Notes: a model not told the origin generated them from the letters alone. A DNA stretch of 64,000 bases from Paenibacillus lutimineralis (GCF_003991425.1 NZ_CP034346.1:533501-597500), one strand, 5' to 3'. Shown: positions 16,996 to 26,203, numbered from the stretch's first letter. Numbers and translations are program-made.

Positions 16996-18411
16996 TTGAT
17001 TTCCACCGTCACGATTCGCGCAGAATTAGAAAGTTACATCAAGAAGGAGGGGATAACACTTCATCAATTTGCTGAACTATCCGGAATTAATGTGGGTACC
17101 CTAAGCGGCATCATCAACGGGAACAGACCAGTATCGATTGGACAATTGGATCTGATTACCGATGTTATGAGTCTTCCGGAGGGCAGCTTTTATGAGATGT
17201 ATGTGGATGAGAGCTTTGCTTCAGCTGCTCCTCATTGGCGTAGATTGCGTCCCTTTCTGCTTCGTTGCGCGGAGCTTCGGAGACATGATTGTATTCAAAA
17301 GGTGCTTGAACTCCTCATTGAAGATATTAAGCAGGTAGCAGGCATTTTTGAAACGGCGGAAATCATGTTTGAACAAGGTCTGAAAGAGGCAGCTATTCTT
17401 CTGTATGAATGTGTGATCGAGAGTGAAAGGTCAAGTCATAGTGAACGTCTAGCTATCAGTTACTTCAGGTTGTTTCAAATCTATCAAAAGGATAACCATA
17501 GGAATTTTACTGCTGCTGCCCAATTTATTCCTTATCGTCACAGACTACCAGAAGCGCTGGTTCTTGATGGGTTAGTAATGCTGGTAGAACTGTACTATGT
17601 GAATAAAGATTGGGAAGAAGTCGAGAAGTATACGGATGAATTATGTAACCTGACGGAGATCCTTTATACTAAGCGTCGTTGGGAGAAGCCGGATTTCAAA
17701 CCTTCCCGATCATTGGTCTATTATTATGGTATAGGCTATCTCTATAAGGGTGCCTGTTATGAGTTTCGAAGAATGTTTACTGAATCCAGAAAGTGGATTG
17801 CTAAATACGCTGATCTTAGTTGGTTCGAAAGCTCGGATCAGAATATGGCGGTAGATGTAGAAAGATACAGGATGTTCGCACGTGCTAATTTGCTCTCCAT
17901 AGATGTGAAAGAAGGGAAGGTATCAAGAATCCCTGAATACATTCAATTCTTGAAGGAGAATCCAAGCGAGGTATTGGAAGGATTGATTACCTTACTAGAA
18001 TCAGCAAATCGGCATAAGTTTTTTGTAGACGAGCATCTCCAGCAGTTTTCGGATGAGATTAAGATCTATCTCCGCATTAGTAAACAGAGTCAGGATGATA
18101 ATAATTCACAAGAGTTTGTTTACAAAGAACAAGTTCATACATTCCGCTGTTCCTTATTTTTTCAGAAATATGCGATTTACTGTTTTCGGAAGAAGATGCT
18201 GTCGGAGGGAATCAAGAATACCCTGGATAGCCTCAAGTACTCTATTCAAATCAACAGTAAGAGCATGATGGCGAACAGCATGATATTATATGAATTCTAC
18301 AGAGACTATACAACTGAGGAGCAAAAAAAAGCTTATATTAAATTATGTGAGGAGGCGTGGGACAATGAAGAAGAGTTTAGTATGGATGACTATGCACATT
18401 CTCTCCGTTAG
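16996..18411 (+). CDS. HTH-TPR peptide-responsive regulator (RRNPP/AloR-like)
   Basis: A 471-residue protein. Residues 5-55 are a Cro/CI-type helix-turn-helix (TLHQFAELSGINVGTLSGII, then NGNRPVSIGQLDLI). The rest is a long all-helical array with TPR-like helix pairs (AAILLYECVIESERSS, YYYGIGYLYKGACYEF, CLFFQKYAIYCFRKKM region), as in RRNPP receptors (Rap, NprR, PlcR, AimR) and the Alo receptors of Paenibacillus. The start is TTG at 16996, supported by AAGGGGGTGA 6-8 bp upstream; no other start precedes the HTH. A 32-residue secreted pro-peptide gene overlaps its 3' end, the hallmark arrangement of receptor/peptide pairs. The protein is expected to bind the imported mature peptide in its TPR groove and change DNA binding. 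Confidence 0.82.
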   Translation: MISTVTIRAELESYIKKEGITLHQFAELSGINVGTLSGIINGNRPVSIGQLDLITDVMSLPEGSFYEMYVDESFASAAPHWRRLRPFLLRCAELRRHDCIQKVLELLIEDIKQVAGIFETAEIMFEQGLKEAAILLYECVIESERSSHSERLAISYFRLFQIYQKDNHRNFTAAAQFIPYRHRLPEALVLDGLVMLVELYYVNKDWEEVEKYTDELCNLTEILYTKRRWEKPDFKPSRSLVYYYGIGYLYKGACYEFRRMFTESRKWIAKYADLSWFESSDQNMAVDVERYRMFARANLLSIDVKEGKVSRIPEYIQFLKENPSEVLEGLITLLESANRHKFFVDEHLQQFSDEIKIYLRISKQSQDDNNSQEFVYKEQVHTFRCSLFFQKYAIYCFRKKMLSEGIKNTLDSLKYSIQINSKSMMANSMILYEFYRDYTTEEQKKAYIKLCEEAWDNEEEFSMDDYAHSLR

Positions 18412-18463
18412 CATTGTTGTTGGAGGGGTTATCACAGCTTTCACTCATGGCGCTGGTTACTAG
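18365..18463 (+). CDS. Quorum-sensing pro-peptide (AloP/Phr-like), 32 residues
   Basis: A short gene beginning at ATG 18365 inside the last 47 bp of the receptor gene in the +1 frame and ending at TAG 18463. It has a strong ribosome binding site, GAGGAGG at about 18347-18353. The product starts MKKSLVW, continues with a hydrophobic segment (ILSVSIVVGGVITA, residues 12-25) and ends FTHGAGY (residues 26-32). This is the layout of exported Phr/Alo pro-peptides: Sec signal plus a short C-terminal mature peptide. The ITA/F junction is a plausible signal peptidase site; the mature signal would be the last 6-7 residues (THGAGY or FTHGAGY). Too short for usual gene finders. A terminator follows at once, so receptor and peptide form a two-gene unit. 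Confidence 0.8.
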   Translation: MKKSLVWMTMHILSVSIVVGGVITAFTHGAGY

Positions 18464-18483
18464 GATTAATGTTAGATCTTAAG

Positions 18484-18522
18484 AAGAATCGGCTCAAATT
18501 GAGTCGATTCTTTATTTTTTTA
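18484..18522 (+). terminator. Terminator of the receptor/pro-peptide unit
   Basis: Stem AAGAATCGGCTC / GAGTCGATTCTT (18484-18512, one G-U pair), followed by TATTTTTTT. It lies 20 bp past the pro-peptide stop. Confidence 0.85.
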
Positions 18523-18612
18523 ACCATAAATGGAATTTTTTATTGTATGCACAAACGATCAATATGCATTATTTAGCAACAGACCCTAAAATATAACATA
18601 GGGTGATTGACA

Positions 18613-18798
18613 GTGATTAGAAGAGAGACTATAACAACTATTATTGAGCAGGAACGAGAGGAATTAAACCGACTGGCAGCGCAATATGGTTTGTTGGACA
18701 AGCGTGTGCTTGAACAATCTATAGAGCTCGATGAATTGATAAATAAATATAATAAGGTCAGGTATTATGACTCTCAGAAGAAGAAGCCGATTGCTTGA
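18613..18798 (+). CDS. Spo0E-like aspartyl-phosphate phosphatase
   Basis: A 61-residue two-helix protein of the Spo0E family, small phosphatases that dephosphorylate Spo0A-P and delay sporulation. The signature helix reads LEQSIELDELINKYNK, containing the S-x-x-L-D core. The first helix is EQEREELNRLAAQYG. The start is GTG 18613 because GGGTGA ends 6 bp upstream; a TTG at 18607 would leave no spacer. It lies 150 bp after the quorum-sensing pro-peptide on the same strand but behind a terminator, so it is a separate unit. A stem-loop with a T-run overlaps the stop codon (about 18782-18817). Confidence 0.8.
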   Translation: MIRRETITTIIEQEREELNRLAAQYGLLDKRVLEQSIELDELINKYNKVRYYDSQKKKPIA

Positions 18799-18817
18799 GC
18801 GAAATGGCTTCTTTTTT
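18782..18817 (+). terminator. Terminator of the Spo0E-like gene
   Basis: Stem AGAAGCC/GGCTTCT around a 17-base loop, followed by TTTTT. It begins inside the coding end of the gene. Confidence 0.65.
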
Positions 18818-18963
18818 GTTTTATCAGGAATGCAAACTTACAGGAGTTTCTATACATTTCGCATTGGGCAGAATATTAAAGTGCGTGTGTAAAAAGATCG
18901 GTTCTGGGAGATCTGACATTAATATTATCGGCATAATCTTTGCAATAATTATGGAGGCACGAA

Positions 18964-20643
18964 ATGCGTAAAGTATGGTGGAAAGAGGCTGTGGCATACC
19001 AAATTTACCCCCGAAGCTTCATGGATTCCAATGAAGACGGTATCGGCGATCTGCAAGGGGTTATTTCCAAGCTCGATTATTTAGAGGCTCTCGGGATCGA
19101 TGTCATCTGGATCTGCCCCATTTATAAATCTCCAAATGATGATAATGGTTATGATATTAGCGATTATTACGATATTTTGGATGATTTTGGGGCGATGAAT
19201 GATTTCGATGAGCTGCTGGAGGAGTGCCATCGCAGAGGCATCAGGCTCATTATGGATCTGGTTCTGAATCATACGTCAGATGAGCATCCCTGGTTCATAG
19301 AATCCTGTTCCTCGCGGGATAACCCCAAACGGAATTATTATATTTGGCGCGATGGCAAGAACGGGGCGGAACCGAATAACTGGGAATCGATGTTCAATGG
19401 GTCTGCATGGGAATACGATGGGCATACGGAGCAATATTATTTACATCTGTATTCTGTAAAGCAGCCTGATCTTAATATGGAAAATCCGGTGGTGCGTCAG
19501 GAGTTAATCTCAATGATTCGCTGGTGGCTGGATAAGGGAATTGACGGCTTTCGAGTGGATGCGATCACGCATATCAAGAAGCTGCCGGGGCTGCCAGACA
19601 TGCCGAATCCGAAGCATTTACGTTATGTTGATGCGATGACGGGTCATCGTAATGTTGAGGGGATTCATGAATTTCTGCAGCAATTCAAGCGAGAGGCCTT
19701 CGCTGATTACGATATTATGACGGTTGGAGAAGCAAGCGGGACGCCGATCTCGGAAGCGGATAAATGGATAGGCGAGAAGAATGGCGCGTTCAATATGATC
19801 TTTCAATTCGAGCATGTCAGTCTCGATTTTGGACCGGAGGGGCGCTGGGATTGTGGACCGTGGAGTCTAGATAAGCTGAAGCAGATTATGCAGAAGTGGC
19901 AAATTGGACTGGACGGGGTCGGCTGGAATGCTCTCTATTTGGAGAACCATGATCAACCTCGCAGCGTGTCTCGGTTTGGTGACCCCGTAAAGTACCACAA
20001 GGAATCTGCCAAGATGCTGGCCACATTCTACATGTTGATGCAGGGGACCCCCTTCATTTATCAAGGGCAGGAAATTGGTATGACCAATGTTCACTTTCAT
20101 AATCTCAGCGAATATAGGGATGTTGAGATTTATAACTATTATCGAGAACGACTGATGGATGGTCAGGATATTGAAGAGACGATGCGCAGGATTCGATACC
20201 GGGCTCGTGACAATGCGAGAACGCCGATGCAGTGGAATGATTCCCCGCATGGCGGATTTTCCGACGTGGTACCTTGGATTCGCGTCAATCCTGACTACCA
20301 TTGTATTAATGTGGAGCAGCAGTTGATTGATCCTGATTCTATACTGAATTACTATAAAAAATTAATCGTTTTGCGTAAATCAAGCGGGACGCTGATATAC
20401 GGCAAATACGGCAGCTATATGGATAAGCATCCGGATATATTCGCATACACCCGCTCTCTGGGAGATGAGGTTTATTTGATCGTCCTTAATTTCTACGGAA
20501 ATACCCCTGAATTCAATATACCGCAGGAACTGGGCGCCTATAAGCGCCATATTGTTCTATCCAATTATGAGCAGGATGACAGCCGCCTGAATCATAGCTT
20601 TGTGATGAGGCCTTATGAAGCGCTCGTCTACAAGTTAGATTAA
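18964..20643 (+). CDS. GH13 alpha-glucosidase (oligo-1,6-glucosidase/MalL family)
   Basis: A 559-residue cytoplasmic exo-glucosidase without signal peptide. Catalytic residues are Asp199 (DGFRVDA), Glu256 (TVGEASG) and Asp330 (LENHDQPR). The start WWKEAVAYQIYPRSFMDSN is diagnostic of the GH13_31 subfamily. The residue after the nucleophile is Ala200. In characterised relatives Val here goes with alpha-1,6 and Ala with alpha-1,4 preference, so maltose/malto-oligosaccharides are the likely substrates rather than isomaltose. Trehalose-6-phosphate hydrolase is a less likely alternative because no trehalose PTS is nearby. RBS ATGGAGG lies 6-7 bp upstream of ATG. The gene is monocistronic. Confidence 0.88.
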   Translation: MRKVWWKEAVAYQIYPRSFMDSNEDGIGDLQGVISKLDYLEALGIDVIWICPIYKSPNDDNGYDISDYYDILDDFGAMNDFDELLEECHRRGIRLIMDLVLNHTSDEHPWFIESCSSRDNPKRNYYIWRDGKNGAEPNNWESMFNGSAWEYDGHTEQYYLHLYSVKQPDLNMENPVVRQELISMIRWWLDKGIDGFRVDAITHIKKLPGLPDMPNPKHLRYVDAMTGHRNVEGIHEFLQQFKREAFADYDIMTVGEASGTPISEADKWIGEKNGAFNMIFQFEHVSLDFGPEGRWDCGPWSLDKLKQIMQKWQIGLDGVGWNALYLENHDQPRSVSRFGDPVKYHKESAKMLATFYMLMQGTPFIYQGQEIGMTNVHFHNLSEYRDVEIYNYYRERLMDGQDIEETMRRIRYRARDNARTPMQWNDSPHGGFSDVVPWIRVNPDYHCINVEQQLIDPDSILNYYKKLIVLRKSSGTLIYGKYGSYMDKHPDIFAYTRSLGDEVYLIVLNFYGNTPEFNIPQELGAYKRHIVLSNYEQDDSRLNHSFVMRPYEALVYKLD

Positions 20644-20646
20644 CAG

Positions 20647-21300
20647 TTACTCCTTAATAATAAGTCCGAACAAATTGGCAAACACATAGGCTTGTTCACG
20701 GGTAATGATACAGCCTCGCAGATTTTCTACATTGACGCCTAGTCCGTTAAAGGCACAATCGCTTAGATCGATTCCGTTCAAATCTATGTCGGACAGTTGA
20801 GCTTGATCGATATCAGCTTGGTAAAATTCTACTTTTAACCATTTGGAATAGCCGAAGTCGGCTTTGCGTAAGAAGCTATCCTGTATAATGACCTGTTTCA
20901 TGTTGGAGAATCTGAAATTTGCGTAATCCGCCAGGCAATGGTTCAATACGACATTTCTCAGTGTAGCATCCGTTAGGTTCATGCCCATCATTTTGCAATC
21001 CCTGAATTCAGTCCGATGGATGATGGCGCCGCTGAAATCTATATTCGACAAATCGCATTTCTCAAAAATGACATCCGTCAGTTCGATTCCGGTCAAGGAG
21101 GTGTTTGAAAATAGTACGTTTTTAAATTTCACCATATCAAAGGTTGCCTTATTAGCCTCCTGATCCTCTATTACACAGTCTTGAACCAGCGCCATTTCGT
21201 AATTGTCATTGGACCCGATTCCAGGGAGTTCTAATAGAGAAAGTTCGTCTGGAGCTACTCTGGGCGGTTCAATTTTCAAAGTTTTTCTCTTCTTGTTCAC
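20647..21300 (-). CDS. Pentapeptide repeat protein
   Basis: About 217 residues with a run of pentapeptide repeats (A/S-x-L/F-x-x pattern) from about residue 50 to 195, for example FSNTSLTGIELTDVIFEKCD and SDIDLNGIDLSDCAFNGL, expected to form a right-handed beta-helix. There is no signal peptide or membrane segment. I chose GTG 21300 (product starting MNKKRKTLKIEPP) because AGGAG lies about 10 bp upstream. An in-frame ATG at 21321 and a TTG at 21333 lack a ribosome binding site. Function is unknown; similarity to Qnr-type gyrase protectors is only at the fold level. It is convergent with the alpha-glucosidase gene, the stop codons being 3 bp apart. Confidence 0.75.
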   Translation of the reverse strand: MNKKRKTLKIEPPRVAPDELSLLELPGIGSNDNYEMALVQDCVIEDQEANKATFDMVKFKNVLFSNTSLTGIELTDVIFEKCDLSNIDFSGAIIHRTEFRDCKMMGMNLTDATLRNVVLNHCLADYANFRFSNMKQVIIQDSFLRKADFGYSKWLKVEFYQADIDQAQLSDIDLNGIDLSDCAFNGLGVNVENLRGCIITREQAYVFANLFGLIIKE

Positions 21301-21417
21301 TAGGTGCAGTCTCCTATCCATAGGTAATAACAAAAGTTAATCAGCGTTCTTCTATATTCGATATAGGGTTCGTAGATACCTTTGCCTGTTTTGATATATA
21401 TAGTTATTTTGTTTGTT

Positions 21418-21442
21418 TTGTTGTATAAATATAATAACAAAT
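21418..21442. promoter_or_regulatory. Possible operator upstream of the beta-mannosidase gene
   Basis: Inverted repeat TTTGTT ... AACAAA, 6-bp arms with a 13-bp AT-rich spacer, about 70 bp before the beta-mannosidase start codon. The surroundings are AT-rich, so chance is possible. Confidence 0.25.
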
Positions 21443-21508
21443 ATATAACAAATTATTTCTGGGTAGATAAAAAACGATTTAATTGCGTTTACTTCATGGA
21501 GGGGAAAT

Positions 21509-24046
21509 ATGAACCAGCAGATTGTTCTAAGCAACTGGAAATTCAAAGCATACGATGAAGCGGTTTGGCTCCAGGCCCAAGTACCAGGATCGGTACATAC
21601 AGATTTGCTGCGGCACGGCATCATTAACGATCCATTCTATGGAGTCAATGAACACGAATTGCAGTGGATCGACAAGAAGGATTGGGAATACGAAGCAACG
21701 ATAACACTTTCCGAGTCATGGACCGGGATGAGACATTTGCAGCTTGTATTTGAAGGGTTGGATACTTACGCGGATGTTTATGTAAACGAACAGCCTGTAT
21801 TGTCCGCTGATAATATGTTCCGCGCTTGGCGGGTTGATGTGAAGGATTATGTTCATGCTGGCGATAACAAGGTTAGAGTTGTATTTCATTCTCCTATAAA
21901 CAGGGATCTGGGTTCATTGCATAAGCAGGGCATGGAAATGCCGGCTCCAAATGATCAATCTGAGCTAGGTGGACTGGAAGATCATAAGCTCAGTGTGTTC
22001 GCGAGGAAGGCTCCGTATCATTATGGATGGGATTGGGGACCTCGCTTCGTGACTTGCGGAATTTGGCGCGAGGCTAGACTAGAAGGCTGGTCGGCGCCGA
22101 AGATCACCGGACTCTATATCCGTCAAAATCAAATATCTGAGCAAGCGGCCGATCTAACGGCTGAGATAGAGATTCATACTCCCGTTGACTGGACAGGTAG
22201 GCTGCAAATCACCTCCGACGGTAAAGTATGGGACAGAGAGGTGACGCTCTCATCCAGTTCGCAGATCATTGAGCTGGATATGCAGATCAGTAAGCCTGAG
22301 CTGTGGTGGTGCCGTGGTCTTGGTGAACCATCCATGTATACTTTCAAGGCGGAGCTTCTGGAGCAGGACCATCCAGTGTCCGAAAAGCAGGTTAAGACGG
22401 GGCTGCGGACGATTCGTCTTGTGCGCGAACGTGATCAGGCAGGAGCCTCTTTTTATTTCGAACTGAATGGTGTTCCTGTGTTTGCGAAGGGGGCCAACCA
22501 TATTCCAAATGACAGCTTCATTCCTGAAGTGACGAATGAACGATATCGTCATGAGATTGCTACTGCCGCAGCCAGCCATATGAACATGCTGCGCGTCTGG
22601 GGCGGCGGAATTTATGAAGAGGATATCTTCTACGAGCTATGTGATGAATACGGCATACTCGTCTGGCAGGATTTCATGTTCGCTTGCAGCATGTATCCGG
22701 GGGACGAGGCGTTCCTGCATAATGTCTCTATGGAAGCAGAATACAATATCCGGCGTCTGCGCAACCATCCTTGCATTGCCCTATGGTGCGGGAATAATGA
22801 GATCGATTCAGCCTGGGCTCATTATATAGAAGAGAGCGGTTGGGGCTGGAAGCAGAACTACGATAGGAACCAGCGAGAGAAGCTGTGGACGGACTATGAG
22901 ACGCTGTTCCACCGTATACTGCCGGAGACGGTATCCCGTTTGGCCCACAATATCGCCTATTGGCCATCCTCTCCGCTCCGCAGTTTGAGTCGGGATGAGA
23001 ATCAGCATGCCAATACATTATCTGGTGAAGGGGATATCCACTATTGGGGAGTGTGGCATTCCGTAGAACCATTTGACAATTACAACAGTTATATAGGCCG
23101 ATTTATGAGTGAGTATGGGTTTCAATCTTTTCCCGAGCTTAAGTCCGTTCTTAGTTATGCTCCGGAAGAGCAGCTTGAGCTGGAATCAGACATTATGCTT
23201 GCCCATCAGAAGAACGGTAGCGGCAATCGGCTTATCAAGGAGTATATGGAGCAGTATCTGCCTGATCCGAAGGACTTCAAATCTTTTCTCTACATGAGTC
23301 AGGTTCTACAGGCTCAAGCGATTAAGACAGCCATCGAAGCTCATCGCAGGAACAAGCCTTACTGTATGGGGACGCTGTATTGGCAGATGAATGACTGCTG
23401 GCCTGTCGCCTCTTGGGCGGGAATGGATTATTATGGGCGGTGGAAGGCGCTGCAATATACGGTACAGAGAAGCTATCGCGATATTATGCTGTCCGTACTG
23501 GAATCGCCAGAGGGAGAAATTATTGTCTATGCGGTAAATGATCTCAGAGAGCAGGTATCTGCCAGATTGCGGCTGCAGTTGTTCGATTTCCATGGAAGAG
23601 TATGGTATGAAGGGGATGAGACTATTGTATTGGAGCCGGATTCCTCAGTACAGATTAAAACTGTGTCAAGAGAATCGTTGCTTCAGTCGAGTGATCCGCA
23701 GCAATCCGTCCTGTTGATTAGTCTGGAGAGAGAGCATGAGTTGCTGACGAGTAATATCTTTTATTTTGCCGGATTCAGGGATATTGAACTGCCGCAGCCG
23801 CGCATCACGATACGTGAAGTTCCGGGGACAAAAGGAACCTCCTTCACACTGGAGAGCGATTCGTTAGCTAGGCAGGTATGGCTATCTGCACAGGAAGAGG
23901 GAATATTCTCAGACAATTTCTTCGATCTGATTCCTGGGGTGCCGATGACTATACAATTCTATCAACGCAGTAATGAAGAGAGGCCATTTGTTGAGGGTAT
24001 TCCGGGCGACGTTACAGTGAGGTCTATGGTAGACTTTATTAAGTAG
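21509..24046 (+). CDS. GH2 beta-mannosidase
   Basis: An 845-residue cytoplasmic enzyme releasing beta-linked mannose from the non-reducing ends of manno-oligosaccharides. The N-terminal sugar-binding jelly roll contains the family-typical VPGSVHTDLLRHGIINDPFY and YHYGWDWGPRFVTCGIWR. The GH2 TIM barrel has the acid/base Glu431 in LWCGNNEIDS and the nucleophile Glu535 in FMSEYGFQSFPE. CMGTLYWQMNDCWPVASW is another beta-mannosidase hallmark. GGAGGGGAAAT precedes ATG. It is monocistronic with a strong terminator. Together with the alpha-glucosidase it suggests use of plant oligosaccharides. Confidence 0.92.
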   Translation: MNQQIVLSNWKFKAYDEAVWLQAQVPGSVHTDLLRHGIINDPFYGVNEHELQWIDKKDWEYEATITLSESWTGMRHLQLVFEGLDTYADVYVNEQPVLSADNMFRAWRVDVKDYVHAGDNKVRVVFHSPINRDLGSLHKQGMEMPAPNDQSELGGLEDHKLSVFARKAPYHYGWDWGPRFVTCGIWREARLEGWSAPKITGLYIRQNQISEQAADLTAEIEIHTPVDWTGRLQITSDGKVWDREVTLSSSSQIIELDMQISKPELWWCRGLGEPSMYTFKAELLEQDHPVSEKQVKTGLRTIRLVRERDQAGASFYFELNGVPVFAKGANHIPNDSFIPEVTNERYRHEIATAAASHMNMLRVWGGGIYEEDIFYELCDEYGILVWQDFMFACSMYPGDEAFLHNVSMEAEYNIRRLRNHPCIALWCGNNEIDSAWAHYIEESGWGWKQNYDRNQREKLWTDYETLFHRILPETVSRLAHNIAYWPSSPLRSLSRDENQHANTLSGEGDIHYWGVWHSVEPFDNYNSYIGRFMSEYGFQSFPELKSVLSYAPEEQLELESDIMLAHQKNGSGNRLIKEYMEQYLPDPKDFKSFLYMSQVLQAQAIKTAIEAHRRNKPYCMGTLYWQMNDCWPVASWAGMDYYGRWKALQYTVQRSYRDIMLSVLESPEGEIIVYAVNDLREQVSARLRLQLFDFHGRVWYEGDETIVLEPDSSVQIKTVSRESLLQSSDPQQSVLLISLEREHELLTSNIFYFAGFRDIELPQPRITIREVPGTKGTSFTLESDSLARQVWLSAQEEGIFSDNFFDLIPGVPMTIQFYQRSNEERPFVEGIPGDVTVRSMVDFIK

Positions 24047-24110
24047 TATCATCTGGAGTATTCAATCTTTGGCTTCTAAATCACGCGGCGAGATAATGGA
24101 TTTACTATTT

Positions 24111-24140
24111 GAGGGGCTGAATAGTTCAGCCTCTTTTTTT
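24111..24140 (+). terminator. Terminator of the beta-mannosidase gene
   Basis: Stem GAGGGGCTGAA / TTCAGCCTC (24111-24133) with a short loop, followed by seven T. Confidence 0.85.
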
Positions 24141-24243
24141 AGTTTCCACACTTTAGAGGCGGTATTTGCCAATCTGTTCAAGTTAGATAATCTTGCTCAT
24201 TGCTGTTATAATGTTGACTTGACCAATACTAGAAAGAGATGAA

Positions 24244-26163
24244 ATGAGGATGGAAAATTACCGAATTATGAACCGATGGAAATTTACTGCTACGTTCCTG
24301 CTTATATTACTTAAAATCGGCCTGATGCGTTATTTCTTCTACGATGGAGTTCATTTGGGGGGAGTGCCTGCCGAGGCGCTATCTGCATTGGCTCTTCTCT
24401 GTCTTGTTGACTTATTGTTCCCTATTAAGAGAAAAGGGATCGTATATACTAGTTTTAATTTCATATTTTCCCTTATGCTGTTCGCAGCTACTTTATATTT
24501 CGCCCACTTTGGGACGATTCCAACCTACGCTGTACTGGGTGAATTGAATCAGGTTCCGCAGATTCGGGGCAGTGTAAACGCGTTGCTGCGGCCGGAGCAG
24601 TTTTTGTATTTTGTTGATTTTGTGGTGTTATTCATCGTATATATCGTTCGCAAGATGGTCTCCAATCGTCGGAGTCGCAGACTCAGCTTCTCTATGGAGC
24701 GTCGTGATTCAGGCGGCAGAAGCCGCGGCTGGGTCATCGGGGTAGCTGCCGGGTTAATCCTCTGTGTCGGTGCATCGGTGCTATATGTTCGTTCCGGCAA
24801 AGACATCGATAATGAATTGGTTCGTGGTGAGAAGATCGGTTTCTTGAACTATCAGATCGATGCGGTTCTTCGTAATCAGAAAGAAGAGAGAAAGATCCAG
24901 GAGGGGAATCTGGAGGAGACAGCTGGCGAGATTCACGCTTTGCAGAACACGTATCCTTACCGCGATCAGAAGGCATCGGGGACACCCCAATACTTTGGTG
25001 CGGCCAAGGGGAAGAATCTGATAGTCATTCAGCTGGAGTCCTTTCAGAATTTCCCGATTCATCTGAAGATCGGTGATCAGGAAGTAACGCCGGTACTGAA
25101 CGGACTTGCTAAGGAAGGGATGTATTTCCCTTACGTCTATCAACAGATCGGCCAGGGAAATACATCGGATGCGGAGTTTATGTCGAATACCTCGATCTAC
25201 CCAACAGCAGCCGTAGCGATGTCTACAGGGTACGGGAACCGTGAATTGCCAAGTCTGCCTCGGTTGTTGCAGGAGCATGGTTATGTGGCGAATACGTTCC
25301 ATATCAATGATGTAACGTTCTGGGACCGGAACAAATTATATCCGGCGCTTCATTTTGATAAGTACTACGACAAGCCTTATTACGAAAATGATCACTTTAA
25401 CGATTTTGGCGCTTCGGATGAAGAGATGTATCGGGTTGGCGTAGAGAAGCTGAAGGAGATCGATAGCGAAGGCAAGCCATTCTATGCTCAATTCGTGACG
25501 ACATCCAGTCATTCTCCTTTTATTGTCCCTGAAGACAGGAGACAGATACAGCTTCCAGAAGATATCGAAGGAACGAATCTGGGGAATTATATTACGGCAA
25601 TGAATTATACGGATTACGCAATCGGACAGTTGATAGACCAGTTAAAAGAGACTGGCATGTGGGACGACACGATGCTCGTCATCTATGGGGACCATTTCGG
25701 AGTACAGCCGAGTGATACGAGCGCTAGCGAGATTGAGCAGAAGCTGGGTATCGCTTATGATGACCGGGTGAGCCGCTTCAATATTCCGCTCATTATGCAT
25801 ATTCCCGGACAGCAGCCGGGTATCCGTGCAGAGCGTGTTGGCGGTCAACTAGATATTATGCCAACGGCATTGAACTTGCTGGGCATCTCTTCACAGGATG
25901 AAGGCTTTACAGCTCTGGGCCAAGATCTGCTTAATATCGACCGCAATGTAGTCGGTATGCGATATTATTTGCCGACCGGGTCTTTCTTCAATGACGATGT
26001 CATGTTCGTTCCGGGTCAAGGCTTCGATGATGGCTCCGCTGTCTCGATCAAGACGCTTAAACCTGTCGCCGACTTCTCGAAGTATCGCAGCGACTACGAA
26101 TACATTATGAAGCTGATGGGTCTGTCCGATCAGTATGTGAAGCTGCTGCCCAAGAGAGGATAA
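24244..26163 (+). CDS. LTA synthase family membrane phosphoglycerol transferase
   Basis: A 639-residue polytopic enzyme of the LtaS/YfnI/YqgS type. About five N-terminal membrane helices (residues 10-200) carry an extracellular sulfatase-fold domain. The metal/catalytic residues are the Glu of IQLESFQNF, the catalytic Thr of GQGNTSDAEF (about residue 307), and Asp-His of IYGDHFG. Such enzymes polymerise glycerol phosphate from phosphatidylglycerol for lipoteichoic acid, or prime that polymer. Which of the paralogous roles applies cannot be told. The ribosome binding site is weak. It is monocistronic with a strong shared terminator. Confidence 0.87.
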   Translation: MRMENYRIMNRWKFTATFLLILLKIGLMRYFFYDGVHLGGVPAEALSALALLCLVDLLFPIKRKGIVYTSFNFIFSLMLFAATLYFAHFGTIPTYAVLGELNQVPQIRGSVNALLRPEQFLYFVDFVVLFIVYIVRKMVSNRRSRRLSFSMERRDSGGRSRGWVIGVAAGLILCVGASVLYVRSGKDIDNELVRGEKIGFLNYQIDAVLRNQKEERKIQEGNLEETAGEIHALQNTYPYRDQKASGTPQYFGAAKGKNLIVIQLESFQNFPIHLKIGDQEVTPVLNGLAKEGMYFPYVYQQIGQGNTSDAEFMSNTSIYPTAAVAMSTGYGNRELPSLPRLLQEHGYVANTFHINDVTFWDRNKLYPALHFDKYYDKPYYENDHFNDFGASDEEMYRVGVEKLKEIDSEGKPFYAQFVTTSSHSPFIVPEDRRQIQLPEDIEGTNLGNYITAMNYTDYAIGQLIDQLKETGMWDDTMLVIYGDHFGVQPSDTSASEIEQKLGIAYDDRVSRFNIPLIMHIPGQQPGIRAERVGGQLDIMPTALNLLGISSQDEGFTALGQDLLNIDRNVVGMRYYLPTGSFFNDDVMFVPGQGFDDGSAVSIKTLKPVADFSKYRSDYEYIMKLMGLSDQYVKLLPKRG

Positions 26164-26203
26164 TCGTTCAACCTCTCCTCTAACAAGCATGCTATTTCAA
26201 ATA

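Noticed and set aside
21357..21508. Riboswitch in the AT-rich leader of the beta-mannosidase gene
   Set aside because: No stable GC-rich stems; only an AT-rich inverted repeat is present.
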